This document shows positions 9,390 to 19,229 of a stretch of DNA of 64,000 nt, in pieces. Within the stretch, counting starts at the first letter, position 1. Each line of letters opens with the position of its first letter. The position numbers were made by a program, and so were the translations under genes. The notes under the pieces were generated by a model that was not told the DNA's origin, searched no databases, and saw only the letters and a program-made list of their open reading frames with translations. This stretch comes from Thalassotalea euphylliae (GTDB lineage Bacteria > Pseudomonadota > Gammaproteobacteria > Enterobacterales > Alteromonadaceae). Location: NCBI RefSeq assembly GCF_003390395.1, contig NZ_QUOV01000001.1, forward strand, positions 4,030,001 to 4,094,000, read 5' to 3'.

Positions 9390-11453
9390 TTAAAAATGTT
9401 CAGTAACGATGCGGGGCGTCACAAAAATAAGTAACTCTTTCTTTTCATTAAAGTTATTAGTATTTCTGAACATCCAGCCAAAGTATGGGATATCACCTAA
9501 TACAGGAACTTTTGATACAGCACTAATAATTGACTGCTGGTAAATACCACCTAAAACAATCGTTTCACCATTTTTAACCAGTACTTGTGTGCCAATACGC
9601 TGTGTATCAATCGCTGGCGCTTGACCGCTAGTAACATCCGAAACCGTATCTTGTGTCACACCTAGATCTAGAATGATGTTGTCATCAGGAGTAATTTGCG
9701 GTGTAACCGTTAAGCTCAATACCGCCTTTTTAAATTGAGTTGACGTCGCACCACTAGATGCAGCCTCTTGGTAAGGAATCTCAACACCCTGTTCAATAAA
9801 GGCTTCTTTTTGGTTAGCCGTGGTAATACGTGGGCTAGCAATGATTTCACCTTTGTTCTCTTGCTCAAGCGCACTTAGCTCTAAATCCAGAATTGTGCCG
9901 TCAGCTAAACGCGCAATTTGGAACGCAATGCTACCAGCTGGGTTAGGCACCGGAAGGTTAACGTTAAGGCGATCAGCAATATCAGGTACGACACCACCAC
10001 CGGCTGAATCTGCGCCAGTTAAACTGCCTGATGTAGAATATTCGCCGTCAGTATCCGTGATACCCCAACGAATACCTAATTGCTCGTTGATATCGTCAGT
10101 TACCGTTACCATACGTGCTTCAATCACGACCTGGCGCACTGGAATATCTAAAATATCGATCATTCGTTTGATATCTTCAATACTCTTAGCGGTATCTCTA
10201 ACCAGCAGGGTATTTGTACGTTCATCAACCGACACGGTTCCGCGTCCAGATAGGATACTAGTGTCTTCATTCTTGATTAAATTAGCCAATTCAGATGCTT
10301 TGGCATAATTAATCTGCAGATATTCCGAGTATAATGGCGCCAGCTCTTCTACCTGCTGCTGTGCCTGTAAGTTCTTAGCCTCACGCGCGGCAAGCTCATC
10401 GCTAGGCGCAACCATTAAGATGTTACCCTGCATGCGCTTATCAAGACCCTTAACTTTCAAGATAATATCAAGCGCTTGATCCCAAGGCACTCCATCTAAA
10501 CGCAGGGTAATGTTACCTGTTACCGTATCACTCGTAATTAAGTTGAATTCGTTGTAGTCAGCAATAATCTGCAACACGGTACGTACCGAAATATCTTGGA
10601 AGTTTAATGCGATTGTTCGACCACTGAAGTCTTCTTCAGCTCCCAAATAGCCGACTGGTTTTTCTTCTTTGCGCACATTAACCAAGAAAACGTTTTCTTG
10701 TTGGTCATGTTCAAAAGTGAAGTTGCCATCAACCTCTATCGCTAATTTAGCATTGCGACCTTCACGGAACGTCTCGATACCCTTAACAATGGTAGCAAAG
10801 TCTGTAACATCCAATTTATACAGCATATCTTCAAGGATTTGCGTGTTGTAGAACTCAACAACAACTTTACCCAATTGATCTGATACGTCAGCAGCAACAA
10901 CGCTATCACCAAGCTCAATAATGACTTGTCCTTCGCCTTCTATTTCACCACGACGGAAGTCAATGGCTTGAATGCTGTTAATAAATTCTTCACCAGCAGG
11001 TGCGACTTGTTCAACAACTTCAGCAGCTTGACCATATGTTAACGTGATAGCGTATTGGTCGCCTTCGATTGATACATCAAAAACGGTCAATTTGTCCAAG
11101 TTAATGGTTGCGACCATGTCGCCATCAACACGACTGAGTAAAATAGTTTCTACACCAGCATGATCAACAATGGTTTCAGCGTAATCTTCTTCAAATTCAG
11201 GGTTACCAAAGTTGACTTCTATCACTGCCGGATTTAGCGACGTTTTGACTGCCGGTTGCCCTAAAATTTCTTCCGAGAAAGAGAAAACCACTTCAATTTG
11301 ATCATTGTGAATCGTGTTATATGCAATACCGATAAGATCTGAGGCATTGGCGGCCGTAGAGCTAATGAGGTAAAAGCACATAGCAATAACAATTTTTGCC
11401 CGTTTAGCAAGGGCAAAAACCTTATTAATTATTGTTGTATTAAATAGCATCAC
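9390..11453 (-). CDS. pilQ: Type IV pilus secretin
   Basis: Forms the outer-membrane pore through which type IV pili extend. The 687 residues show a signal peptide (hydrophobic stretch ending A-N-A near residue 37), two AMIN-type peptidoglycan-binding stretches (about 45-160 and 165-270), an STN-like region near 285-340 (GRTIALNFQDISVRTVLQIIA), a secretin N1-type domain and the C-terminal secretin barrel, with LGGIYQQS and VPVLGDIPYFGWMFR as strong signatures. It is the last gene of pilMNOPQ, 9 bp after pilP. Confidence 0.97.
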   Translation of the reverse strand: MMLFNTTIINKVFALAKRAKIVIAMCFYLISSTAANASDLIGIAYNTIHNDQIEVVFSFSEEILGQPAVKTSLNPAVIEVNFGNPEFEEDYAETIVDHAGVETILLSRVDGDMVATINLDKLTVFDVSIEGDQYAITLTYGQAAEVVEQVAPAGEEFINSIQAIDFRRGEIEGEGQVIIELGDSVVAADVSDQLGKVVVEFYNTQILEDMLYKLDVTDFATIVKGIETFREGRNAKLAIEVDGNFTFEHDQQENVFLVNVRKEEKPVGYLGAEEDFSGRTIALNFQDISVRTVLQIIADYNEFNLITSDTVTGNITLRLDGVPWDQALDIILKVKGLDKRMQGNILMVAPSDELAAREAKNLQAQQQVEELAPLYSEYLQINYAKASELANLIKNEDTSILSGRGTVSVDERTNTLLVRDTAKSIEDIKRMIDILDIPVRQVVIEARMVTVTDDINEQLGIRWGITDTDGEYSTSGSLTGADSAGGGVVPDIADRLNVNLPVPNPAGSIAFQIARLADGTILDLELSALEQENKGEIIASPRITTANQKEAFIEQGVEIPYQEAASSGATSTQFKKAVLSLTVTPQITPDDNIILDLGVTQDTVSDVTSGQAPAIDTQRIGTQVLVKNGETIVLGGIYQQSIISAVSKVPVLGDIPYFGWMFRNTNNFNEKKELLIFVTPRIVTEHF

Positions 11454-11461
11454 TACTTCCT

Positions 11462-11986
11462 TTACCTTTGACTGTCCAGTTCTATCATTTCAATTTCGGT
11501 TTCACGTTCTACCCAACAGCCTGCACCATCAGGGGTTAATTCGATAACTTTTACACTTTGAGAGTCGACTTCTGTAATTCTGCCATTGTATAAACCGACA
11601 TAGTTACCAATCGACACTCTGTGTAAGGTACTATCTGAGGCTTCAACTAAAGCCCAAGTAACACCACCTTCACCTAAGGTACCACGCATCACTAAGTCAC
11701 CCAGAGCAAACTTTTCCAGAGGCTGTTTACGGCGGCGAGGATCAGGGCTTAAACAGCCAGAGATTTGTTGTAACTTTTCTTGAATGACCTCAGGGCGCGG
11801 TGCGACAAAGGGACTTCTTAGGTCTATTGCCGCATACTCGAAGTGGTTGAAAGTCGGTACTTCTGGCATCGGCTCAATGTAGCTTTTCGCATTGGCTTTA
11901 ACCTTAGCAATGTGAATTTTTAAGTCGCTAGTATCATCAAAGCAACCAGTAAGCACTAACAGCGACAATAAGGCTAATCTTTTCAT
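11462..11986 (-). CDS. pilP: Type IV pilus assembly lipoprotein PilP
   Basis: A 174-residue inner-membrane lipoprotein that links the PilN-PilO dimer to the PilQ secretin. The signal peptide ends in a lipobox (LLVLTGC, Cys near residue 15). The C-terminal half has the compact beta domain of PilP (FALGDLVMRGTLGEGGVTWALVEA, then VGNYVGLYNGRI-like turns). The start ATG overlaps the pilO stop by one base, giving translational coupling. Confidence 0.95.
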   Translation of the reverse strand: MKRLALLSLLVLTGCFDDTSDLKIHIAKVKANAKSYIEPMPEVPTFNHFEYAAIDLRSPFVAPRPEVIQEKLQQISGCLSPDPRRRKQPLEKFALGDLVMRGTLGEGGVTWALVEASDSTLHRVSIGNYVGLYNGRITEVDSQSVKVIELTPDGAGCWVERETEIEMIELDSQR

Positions 11987-12591
11987 TACTGACCGGCCTC
12001 CTGATAACGATAAGTTTTCGCTTGTAGTTTTAAGTTAAGCGTTTCGTTACTGACTTGTGCAATATTTATTGTGAAGTCATGTAGCGTTACAATTCTCGGC
12101 AAGCCAGCGATTTTGCTCACAAAACTACCAAATTCGTGATATGCGCCAATAACTTCAATATCGATAGGCAATTCAATATAAATCTCTTTGGTTATTTCAG
12201 GCTGCCAGTTTAATTTGACAAAATCTAAACCGCTGGTTGTACCAACAAAGGTAATATCGTCAAGTAAGCCCGGTGTTTCATGACTTTCTGGCAAGCTACG
12301 CAGTTGATTTGCAAAAATACTTTCTGCCTCTGCCATCTGCTGCTGGAATAATTCAAGATTAGCCGCAACATGATATTTAGACTCATATTCTTGCTTCAGC
12401 GTAACTTCTTCCGCACGAACACGTTCTAATGTGGTTATTCTGTCGCTGACCATAGCAACATAAGATAAGGCCGAGACAACTATAGCTGTAAAGATAGTCA
12501 ACACTACTTTAGCTGCAATTGGCCATTCGCCGATATTATCTAGTTCAAGGTTGTCAAACTGTTCGGCAAAATTGCGAAAATCAAACTCCAT
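11986..12591 (-). CDS. pilO: Type IV pilus inner-membrane protein PilO
   Basis: A 201-residue bitopic protein: a short cytoplasmic segment, one transmembrane helix at about residues 28-48 (VVLTIFTAIVVSALSYVAMV), a coiled coil (about 52-95) and a ferredoxin-like periplasmic domain (about 110-195, including YHEFGSFVSKIAGLPRIVTL, typical of PilO). It pairs with PilN to form the alignment subcomplex. It overlaps both neighbours by one base. Confidence 0.95.
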   Translation of the reverse strand: MEFDFRNFAEQFDNLELDNIGEWPIAAKVVLTIFTAIVVSALSYVAMVSDRITTLERVRAEEVTLKQEYESKYHVAANLELFQQQMAEAESIFANQLRSLPESHETPGLLDDITFVGTTSGLDFVKLNWQPEITKEIYIELPIDIEVIGAYHEFGSFVSKIAGLPRIVTLHDFTINIAQVSNETLNLKLQAKTYRYQEAGQ

Positions 12592-13181
12592 TAATTGCCT
12601 CCTTGAAACGCTTGGTCAACAGCGGCATCAAGGTCACCCACAAGGCCTTTGATGGTCACACGCATTTTAAAATCACTAAGTAACTTAGTTGCTTCTTCAT
12701 CGGTAATAATTGATTCAGGTGTCGCATCGGTGAACAAGTCAGATAAGTCAATTTCACGAATCATATTCGCCAAATGGTTGTTTGACTCACTCTTACCAGT
12801 TAAGTGAATAATGTTGCCTTGCTTTTCCAGTTTCGTCAGGTAAATCCCGTTAGGAATGATCTTGGCAATTTCATCAAGCACTTGCGTACCAACGTTTCGA
12901 CTACGTTGCAGCTGTTCGATTACACTGATACGTTTTTGAAGGGCATCCTTTTTCTCGTTCAGAGTTTTGATTTCAGCGATTCGTACATCAAGAATTTGAA
13001 TTTCATTTTTAAGAAATTGATTACGAGCCAACTGGCCATCAACTTGTGCTTGGTAGTAGCTGCTGATCGCAAAAACAATTAAAAACATAAAAAGCCCGAC
13101 AAAGGCTAATATGCTGATAAATTCTTTTTTCCTGGCCTGTTGCGCTTCTTCGCGCCAAGGCAGAAGGTTTATATATGCCAC
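12591..13181 (-). CDS. pilN: Type IV pilus inner-membrane protein PilN
   Basis: A 196-residue protein starting AYINLLPWREEA, the conserved PilN tail whose INLLPWR segment binds PilM. One transmembrane helix follows (about residues 24-44), then a coiled coil and a periplasmic domain with PNGIYLTKLEKQGN. The start lies 13 bp inside the end of pilM. Confidence 0.96.
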   Translation of the reverse strand: MAYINLLPWREEAQQARKKEFISILAFVGLFMFLIVFAISSYYQAQVDGQLARNQFLKNEIQILDVRIAEIKTLNEKKDALQKRISVIEQLQRSRNVGTQVLDEIAKIIPNGIYLTKLEKQGNIIHLTGKSESNNHLANMIREIDLSDLFTDATPESIITDEEATKLLSDFKMRVTIKGLVGDLDAAVDQAFQGGN

Positions 13182-14248
13182 GGCGTAAAACTCCTTAACG
13201 CTAATCCTGCTGCTACCATTAACTGAGGCGCGACTTGTTTTAACTCACCCTCATTCACATTACTTCCCACGTCTAAGCCTTCAAATGGGTTAGCAACAAC
13301 AGTGAAAATACCCAACTCCTCGGTAAGCAATTCTTGAACGCCCTCAACCAAGGCAGTGCCGCCAGAAATAATTAAATAATCAACTTTTTCATGACCGCTA
13401 GAGGTTAAGAACATTTGAATGGCACGACGTATTTGCTGCACCAAAATGGTATGAAATGGTGCTAACACTTCAAATCGGTAGTTAGGTGGCAATTTGCCTT
13501 TTACTTTTGCTGATTCAGCCTCTTCAAACGACTGATTGTAATAAGACACTATCGAACGCGTGTACTGTTCACCACCGAAAATTTGGTCACGACTATAAAC
13601 ATGCTCGCCTTGATTAGTTGCTGAGAACAAAGTCATCGTCGCGCCTAGGTCAACCATGGCAACCATTTTCTTATCTGCATCTTCTGGCAACTGTGCCATA
13701 CACAAATCAAACGTTCGACTAATCGCGTAAGATTCAACGTCAACAACTTTTGTCGCAAAACCGCCAGCTTCGAGCGCGGCAACTCTCGCTTCAACTGATT
13801 CTGTACGGGCGGCGCTAAGCAGCACATTAATTTTGCTAGGATCTGACTCGTTAACCGCTAGTTTTTCGAAATCTAAACTAACTTCATCAAGGGGGTATGG
13901 AATTAGGCTGTCAGCTTCAACTTCAATTTGGCCAGCGAGTTCATCATCGCTTAGCGCAACATCCATATAAATGACTTTGGTAATTACCGTTTGACCAGAA
14001 ACAGCAACAGCAGCTTGTTTGACGGAAGAGGAAATTTGTTTGCGAATTTTGGCAATAACTTTGCCAACAGCTTCAATATCTTGGATTTCGCGGTCAATGA
14101 TAGCGCCGCGAGGCATAGGTTCAATAGCGTAGTCTTCTAAGGTGTAGCCATCATCTCCTTGACTCAATAGCACCGCCTTGACAGCGTGAGAACCGATATC
14201 GATCCCAACCATCATTGATGCTTTCTTTTTCCATAAGTTGCTTAGCAT
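13169..14248 (-). CDS. pilM: Type IV pilus actin-like ATPase PilM
   Basis: A 359-residue cytoplasmic actin/FtsA-fold protein that recruits PilN and the assembly motor. VGIDIGSHAVKAV (phosphate 1), MVDLGATMTLFS (phosphate 2) and IISGGTALVEGV (adenosine motif) are in the expected order. First gene of the pilus operon. The window lacks the motor genes pilB/pilT, which are usually elsewhere. It is divergent from mrcA across a 128-bp region that must hold both promoters. Confidence 0.96.
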   Translation of the reverse strand: MLSNLWKKKASMMVGIDIGSHAVKAVLLSQGDDGYTLEDYAIEPMPRGAIIDREIQDIEAVGKVIAKIRKQISSSVKQAAVAVSGQTVITKVIYMDVALSDDELAGQIEVEADSLIPYPLDEVSLDFEKLAVNESDPSKINVLLSAARTESVEARVAALEAGGFATKVVDVESYAISRTFDLCMAQLPEDADKKMVAMVDLGATMTLFSATNQGEHVYSRDQIFGGEQYTRSIVSYYNQSFEEAESAKVKGKLPPNYRFEVLAPFHTILVQQIRRAIQMFLTSSGHEKVDYLIISGGTALVEGVQELLTEELGIFTVVANPFEGLDVGSNVNEGELKQVAPQLMVAAGLALRSFTPWHI

Positions 14249-14376
14249 AACTTCCTACTAAATCTATAGTTGTAATTATTTTAGTCATAATATACGCATA
14301 AATACATTTATTACATGGTTTTACACGATATACTAGCCCTAACCTATAAAATTTTGTCAATTTTTGAGCTTTTTCT

Positions 14377-16962
14377 GTGTTTTCATTTAAAAATTTAGCG
14401 AAAGTCGCTGTTGCGCTAAGTGCCATAGGGGCTGTATCTCTTTTTGCCCTTTATTGGTCAATGAAAGATGACTTGCCAAGTGTTGATTCGCTTAAAGATA
14501 TGCGCTGGCAAACACCTATGCAGATTTTCAGCCACGACGGTGAATTGATTTCACAATTTGGTGAAAAAAAGCGTATTCCCTTGTCGCTCGATGAATTTCC
14601 TAAACAGCTAGTTGAAGCGATTTTAGCCACAGAAGACGACCGTTTCTATAACCACTTTGGTGTTGACCCCATCGGCATGGGCCGAGCTATAGTGGGTAAA
14701 CTTATGGGTCAAAATAAAGGTGGTGCAAGCACCATCACCATGCAAGTTGCTCGCAACTTCTTTTTGACCCGAGAAGTTACCTACACGCGTAAAATCCGAG
14801 AAATATTTATTTCTTTTCATATCGAGAGCTTGCTCACCAAAGACGAGATCCTCGAGCTTTACATGAATAAAATTGAGCTCGGTCATCGGGCGTTTGGTTT
14901 TGGCGCAGCCGCACAGGTTTATTACGGTAAAGAGGTCAATGACTTAACGTTAGCGCAAATTGCGGTATTAGCAGGCTTACCTAAAGCCCCGTCGACACTT
15001 AACCCAATTAGCCGACCTGAACGTGCCAAAAATCGTCGCGCCGTGGTCCTACAGCGTATGCTAGTAAGCGGCTATATCAATGAACAGGAATACCAAATTG
15101 CTAAATCTGCGCCGATTACCGCTAAAAAGCACGGTGCAGAAATTACATTAGACGCACCATATATAGCTGAAATGGCGCACCAAGAAATGATCACCCGTTT
15201 TGGCAAAGAAGAAGCCTACACTGGTGGCTACAAAGTTTATTTAACCATTCCTGCTAAACTGCAAAAGGCAGCACAACACGCGGTACAAAGTAACTTACTA
15301 AGTTATGATCAGCGTCATGGCTATCGCGGCCCTATTAACGCATTGCGCCCACGTTTAGATGAAGAAGAAAACACGCTAACCGAAGAACAGCTTGCACAGC
15401 TCAATACCCCACTTTCTGAATTAGAAATTCAAGAGGCATTGGCGAGCGTTACTAGCTACCAAAACTTACAACCTGCGGTTGTGATTGGTGTGCTCGAGCA
15501 AAGCGCTATTGCCGTTTTGAGTTCTGGTAATTCTATTGAACTGCCATGGCAAGGACTATCCTGGGCTCGTGAATTTATTAGCGATCAGAAACAAGGCCCA
15601 GCACCTAAACTAGCTAGTGAGGTCGTTAATGTTGGCGATCTTGTCTATGTTGTTGAGCAGTCAGGTACATACCGTTTAAGCCAACTACCACAAGTTAGTA
15701 GCGCATTGGTGGCATTATCACCTGACAATGGTGCAATTCAAGCCGTTGTTGGGGGCTTCAGCTTCAAACAAAGTCAATTTAATCGTGTTACACAAGCAAA
15801 ACGTCAAGTGGGCTCAAACATTAAGCCATTTGTGTATTCAGCAGCGCTTGAAAACGATCACACACTTGCTACCTTAGTCAATGATGCGCCAATCAATCAG
15901 TGGGATCGTCGTTCAGGTGTTGTTTGGCGACCAAAAAATTCACCGGCTGAATATAACGGTCCAATCAGAGTTAAGCGCGCTTTAGCACAGTCTAAAAACG
16001 TTATTTCCGTGCGCTTGTTACGTGATGTGGGTCTTGGCAAGATAATTGACCACTTGTCGGGCTTTGGCTTCGTCCCTGACGAGCTGCCAGAAAACGAGTC
16101 ATTAGCGTTAGGCTCAGCGTCGCTAACACCGCTTGAAGTAGCAACTGGCTTTGCGACTTTCGCTAATGGTGGCTTCTTAATTGAACCATACTTTATCGAA
16201 CGTATTGAAGATTCATTTGGCCATATTATCTATCAAGCCAACCCTGCTTTGGCCTGTGACCCACCTTGCCATGAATACGCCAACCCAGTTGCGCCTGAAA
16301 CGATTGCAACTGAGATAATAAACGATGTCGAACGCCCCACGGCAATACAAGCTATTGATACTGACTTAGCAGCAGAGCAGCCATTGCAAACCGCGGAGCG
16401 CGTTATTAGTAAACAAAATGCTTTCTTAATTACCCAAGCGCTCAACAGTGCGGTATGGGGTGCAGACTGGTCTGTAACACCTGGCTGGCAAGGCACAGGT
16501 TGGCGCGCAAGAGCGCTTAAACGCAGAGATATTGCTGGTAAAACGGGAACGACAAATGAAGCGAAAGATGCGTGGTTCTCAGGTTACAGTCGCCGCATTG
16601 TGGCAACTTCGTGGATTGGCTTTGACGATCATACCCGTAACTTAGGTAAAACCCGCTACAACAATAATTTAGGCAAAAACCAAATCACAGGTACCGAAGC
16701 AGGTGCGAAGTCAGCACAGCCAGCTTGGATCACATTTATGAGAGCTGCGCTTGCTGATAAGCCAGTTGAACCATTTGAGCCCCCAGAGGATATTGTCTCT
16801 GTTCGTATCGACAAGCAGTCAGGCATGCTGACCACCAAAACAGATAAGAGCAGCATATTCGAATATTTTGAAGTCGGCACAGCACCAACCGAGTATATCA
16901 AGGTTGACGATAGCAGTATTATTCTTGATGGTGACGAAACCGCTGAGCAAGAAATATTTTAA
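14377..16962 (+). CDS. mrcA: Bifunctional penicillin-binding protein 1A
   Basis: Class A PBP of 861 residues that polymerises and cross-links peptidoglycan from the periplasmic side. One N-terminal transmembrane helix (about residues 8-27) precedes the GT51 glycosyltransferase domain (EDDRFYNHFGVDP with the catalytic Glu, GGASTITMQVARN, KEIF-like KIREIF). An OB-like insert follows, then the transpeptidase domain with SNIK (SxxK, active Ser), SKN and KTGTT. The start is GTG at 14377 with a GAGCT element upstream; an ATG does not occur before the membrane segment. The conserved position opposite pilM supports the call. Confidence 0.97.
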   Translation: MFSFKNLAKVAVALSAIGAVSLFALYWSMKDDLPSVDSLKDMRWQTPMQIFSHDGELISQFGEKKRIPLSLDEFPKQLVEAILATEDDRFYNHFGVDPIGMGRAIVGKLMGQNKGGASTITMQVARNFFLTREVTYTRKIREIFISFHIESLLTKDEILELYMNKIELGHRAFGFGAAAQVYYGKEVNDLTLAQIAVLAGLPKAPSTLNPISRPERAKNRRAVVLQRMLVSGYINEQEYQIAKSAPITAKKHGAEITLDAPYIAEMAHQEMITRFGKEEAYTGGYKVYLTIPAKLQKAAQHAVQSNLLSYDQRHGYRGPINALRPRLDEEENTLTEEQLAQLNTPLSELEIQEALASVTSYQNLQPAVVIGVLEQSAIAVLSSGNSIELPWQGLSWAREFISDQKQGPAPKLASEVVNVGDLVYVVEQSGTYRLSQLPQVSSALVALSPDNGAIQAVVGGFSFKQSQFNRVTQAKRQVGSNIKPFVYSAALENDHTLATLVNDAPINQWDRRSGVVWRPKNSPAEYNGPIRVKRALAQSKNVISVRLLRDVGLGKIIDHLSGFGFVPDELPENESLALGSASLTPLEVATGFATFANGGFLIEPYFIERIEDSFGHIIYQANPALACDPPCHEYANPVAPETIATEIINDVERPTAIQAIDTDLAAEQPLQTAERVISKQNAFLITQALNSAVWGADWSVTPGWQGTGWRARALKRRDIAGKTGTTNEAKDAWFSGYSRRIVATSWIGFDDHTRNLGKTRYNNNLGKNQITGTEAGAKSAQPAWITFMRAALADKPVEPFEPPEDIVSVRIDKQSGMLTTKTDKSSIFEYFEVGTAPTEYIKVDDSSIILDGDETAEQEIF

Positions 16963-17452
16963 CGTTAATTTAACCACGGTATAAAAAGCGAATACGCTTC
17001 TTGGCCAGAGCTTTTAATCAAGGTTTTGTTACCAGCTTGGCTTAGTAACGCTAGTATGAATAAGCGAGAAAAGCCTAGTTCACTTGCAGTACCTGTTAGG
17101 TGATATGCTTCAGCTGAGCTTCTCTGCTATCTATATCTTCTATACCTTCCCCATACGCCCCTCTGCTAAACCTTTCTTGTGCGCCTTTCTACTATGATTC
17201 TCTACTGTGCTTCTCAAATTATATTTAAAAACCCAGTTTATTAACAAATTCCGTTACTCTTTTCGTGCAATGCGATTTACCAGCACCAAACTGGTGCTGC
17301 ACAACATTAGTGCAAAGGAGTGTTGTTTGTTGATATCCACTCTTTTTGAAAAGTAGATAACCATCTGTTTATAAAAGATAAAGCTGTTATTCGACCGCTT
17401 GGCATAAAGCTTGTTAGTATATTTACAACTGTGAGAAATCTATCAGGCCCCA
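16963..17452. other. 490-bp intergenic region between mrcA and the glycerate kinase gene
   Basis: No gene is visible. Near 16985 there is a small AAGCG/CGCTT hairpin that might help end mrcA transcription. A perfect 8-bp-stem hairpin (CAGCACCA, loop AAC, TGGTGCTG) lies at 17281-17299. The AT-rich stretch just before 17453, with TTGGCA and TATATT elements 30-50 bp upstream of the start, is a likely promoter for the solute operon. Confidence 0.5.
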
Positions 17453-18337
17453 ATGCTTAGCAACTTTATTGAGCAATACCAACTACCAGCGAGTTTTGAG
17501 CAAACAGCTCGGCTGCATTTTATGCCACTTGCCAAGCAACTAACGAATAAAGTTACAAACTCACCCAAGCCATTTTTTTTAGGTATTAATGGCTGCCAAG
17601 GCTCAGGTAAATCAACCTTAGCGTCATTTCTATTTCACTATTTAACCGAGCAAGCACAACTTTCAGTTGTGAATTTATCGCTAGATGATTTTTATTATGA
17701 CCAAATCACTCGACAACAATTGGCAAGCGACATTCATCCGTTATTAGCAACACGTGGCGTCCCCGGCACGCACGATATCACCTTACTCGCCAATACGCTG
17801 CACGCCCTAAAAACTGGCAAACAAACATTACTTCCTAGGTTTGATAAGGCCCAAGATAATCCTTCGCCAAAGACAGGCTGGTTGGATTCACCAGAAAATA
17901 CTGATGTCGTTATTTTTGAAGGTTGGTGCTGGGGCGTTACCGCGCAAGCTATGGCAGAGCTTGCGCCAGCAATTAACTCACTTGAAGCAAAGTCAGATGC
18001 GACAGCTACTTGGCGTAACTATGTGAATGAGCAACTTGCTAACGACTATCAACCGCTTTACCAGTTGATGAATAGTTGGCTGATGCTTAAAGCACCTAGC
18101 TTTGATTGTGTTGCCCAGTGGCGCTGGCAACAAGAGCAAAAATTGGCAGCCCAACAAGCTATCATTAATACTAAAGAAGCGGCAAACAAGGTAATGTCTA
18201 AGTCACAAGTGATGGACTTTATCGCGTACTTTCAACGCTTAACAGAGCACGCCTTAGCGACATTACCCGAACGCTGCGATCTCGTGTTTGAATTAGACCA
18301 AGAGCGTAATATTAACGCCATCGTAGGACGGATTTAA
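17453..18337 (+). CDS. D-glycerate 3-kinase-like P-loop kinase
   Basis: A 294-residue kinase of the plant-type GLYK/COG4240 family. The P-loop GINGCQGSGKST lies at about residues 44-55, followed by NLSLDDFYYD (DDFY motif), HPLLATRGVPGTHD and VIFEGWCWG, all hallmarks of that family. It would phosphorylate glycerate to 3-phosphoglycerate. It is first in a four-gene set, one base before the phosphatase gene, whose other products make and split a glycosylglycerate. The kinase would therefore recycle the glycerate released by the phosphorylase. It lacks the residues of uridine kinases and pantothenate kinases, the nearest alternatives. Confidence 0.8.
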   Translation: MLSNFIEQYQLPASFEQTARLHFMPLAKQLTNKVTNSPKPFFLGINGCQGSGKSTLASFLFHYLTEQAQLSVVNLSLDDFYYDQITRQQLASDIHPLLATRGVPGTHDITLLANTLHALKTGKQTLLPRFDKAQDNPSPKTGWLDSPENTDVVIFEGWCWGVTAQAMAELAPAINSLEAKSDATATWRNYVNEQLANDYQPLYQLMNSWLMLKAPSFDCVAQWRWQQEQKLAAQQAIINTKEAANKVMSKSQVMDFIAYFQRLTEHALATLPERCDLVFELDQERNINAIVGRI

Positions 18338-18338
18338 G

Positions 18339-19229
18339 ATGACAATAACGGCAAATAGTGCCTTGCCTATGGTATTCACTGACCTTGATGGCACCTTACT
18401 CGACCATCACAACTACAGTTTCGCTGCGGCAGAGCCGACACTGGAAAAGCTTAAAGCGCATCAAATTCCAGTTATTGCAACAACCAGCAAAACAGTGCAG
18501 GAAGTCACACATTTGTATGAAGCAATGGCTATTAATGGCCCCTTTATTGTTGAGAATGGTGCGGCCGTTTATATCCCAAAATCCTTGTTTACTAAGCAGC
18601 CTGAAGACTGCGAGTCACAACCGCCTTTTTGGGTAAAAACCTTTAGTTCTCCGCGCTCAAATTACATTGCAATAGCAGAGCAATTAAAGCCAGAGTTTGG
18701 TCAATATTTTACCCATTTTGCAGCAATGAGCATTGAAGAAATTGCCAAGGTCACAGGGCTAAGTCTTGCCGATGCGCAGCTGGCAAATCAACGCCAATAT
18801 GGCGAGCCTGTGCTTTGGCGTGGCGGCGAAAATGAAAAGCACGCTTTTATCAATGCCGCTCAAGCGTTAGGTGCCAACATTCTTTTGGGTGGCCGCTTTA
18901 TTCATCTGTGTGATGCATGTGATAAGGGTAAAGCCATGAACTGGCTAGCAGGCGAATATCAACACCAACTTCAGTTGGCGAATGTGAATGTGATTGCACT
19001 TGGTGATAGTGGCAACGATACTGCGATGCTAGAGGCAGCAGATATCGCCGTGCAAATTAAATCACCGACTCACACCTACCCGCTACTAAACACCAGTAAA
19101 ATAAAGTTTATCTACCAAACTCAAGGCTATGGGCCAATCGGTTGGAGTGAAGCATTAAACTTCATCATCGATTTTTCAGCGCTTGCCACCAACCCCACAA
19201 AACCAACGGGAGAACTTTCTCATGGCTGA
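18339..19229 (+). CDS. Glucosyl-/mannosyl-3-phosphoglycerate phosphatase (HAD-IIB)
   Basis: A 296-residue HAD phosphatase of the MPGP family. The nucleophile motif is FTDLDGTLLDHHNYSF near residue 13; ATTSKT is motif II; the cap domain has the NGPFIVENGAAV signature shared with MPGP; GDSGNDTAMLEAAD is motif IV. It removes the phosphate from glycosyl-3-phosphoglycerate to give the free solute. It is tightly packed: 1 bp after the kinase gene and overlapping the synthase gene by 8 bp. Because the adjacent synthase is of the glucosyl type, glucosyl-3-phosphoglycerate is the likely substrate. Confidence 0.85.
   Translation: MTITANSALPMVFTDLDGTLLDHHNYSFAAAEPTLEKLKAHQIPVIATTSKTVQEVTHLYEAMAINGPFIVENGAAVYIPKSLFTKQPEDCESQPPFWVKTFSSPRSNYIAIAEQLKPEFGQYFTHFAAMSIEEIAKVTGLSLADAQLANQRQYGEPVLWRGGENEKHAFINAAQALGANILLGGRFIHLCDACDKGKAMNWLAGEYQHQLQLANVNVIALGDSGNDTAMLEAADIAVQIKSPTHTYPLLNTSKIKFIYQTQGYGPIGWSEALNFIIDFSALATNPTKPTGELSHG

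Noticed and set aside
14151..14426. 91-residue minus-strand open frame across the pilM-mrcA promoter region
   Set aside because: It overlaps pilM in another frame and would cover the shared promoter region.
17281..17299. CAGCACCA/TGGTGCTG hairpin as a terminator or riboswitch
   Set aside because: No T-run follows and no known riboswitch motif surrounds it, so only the hairpin is noted.
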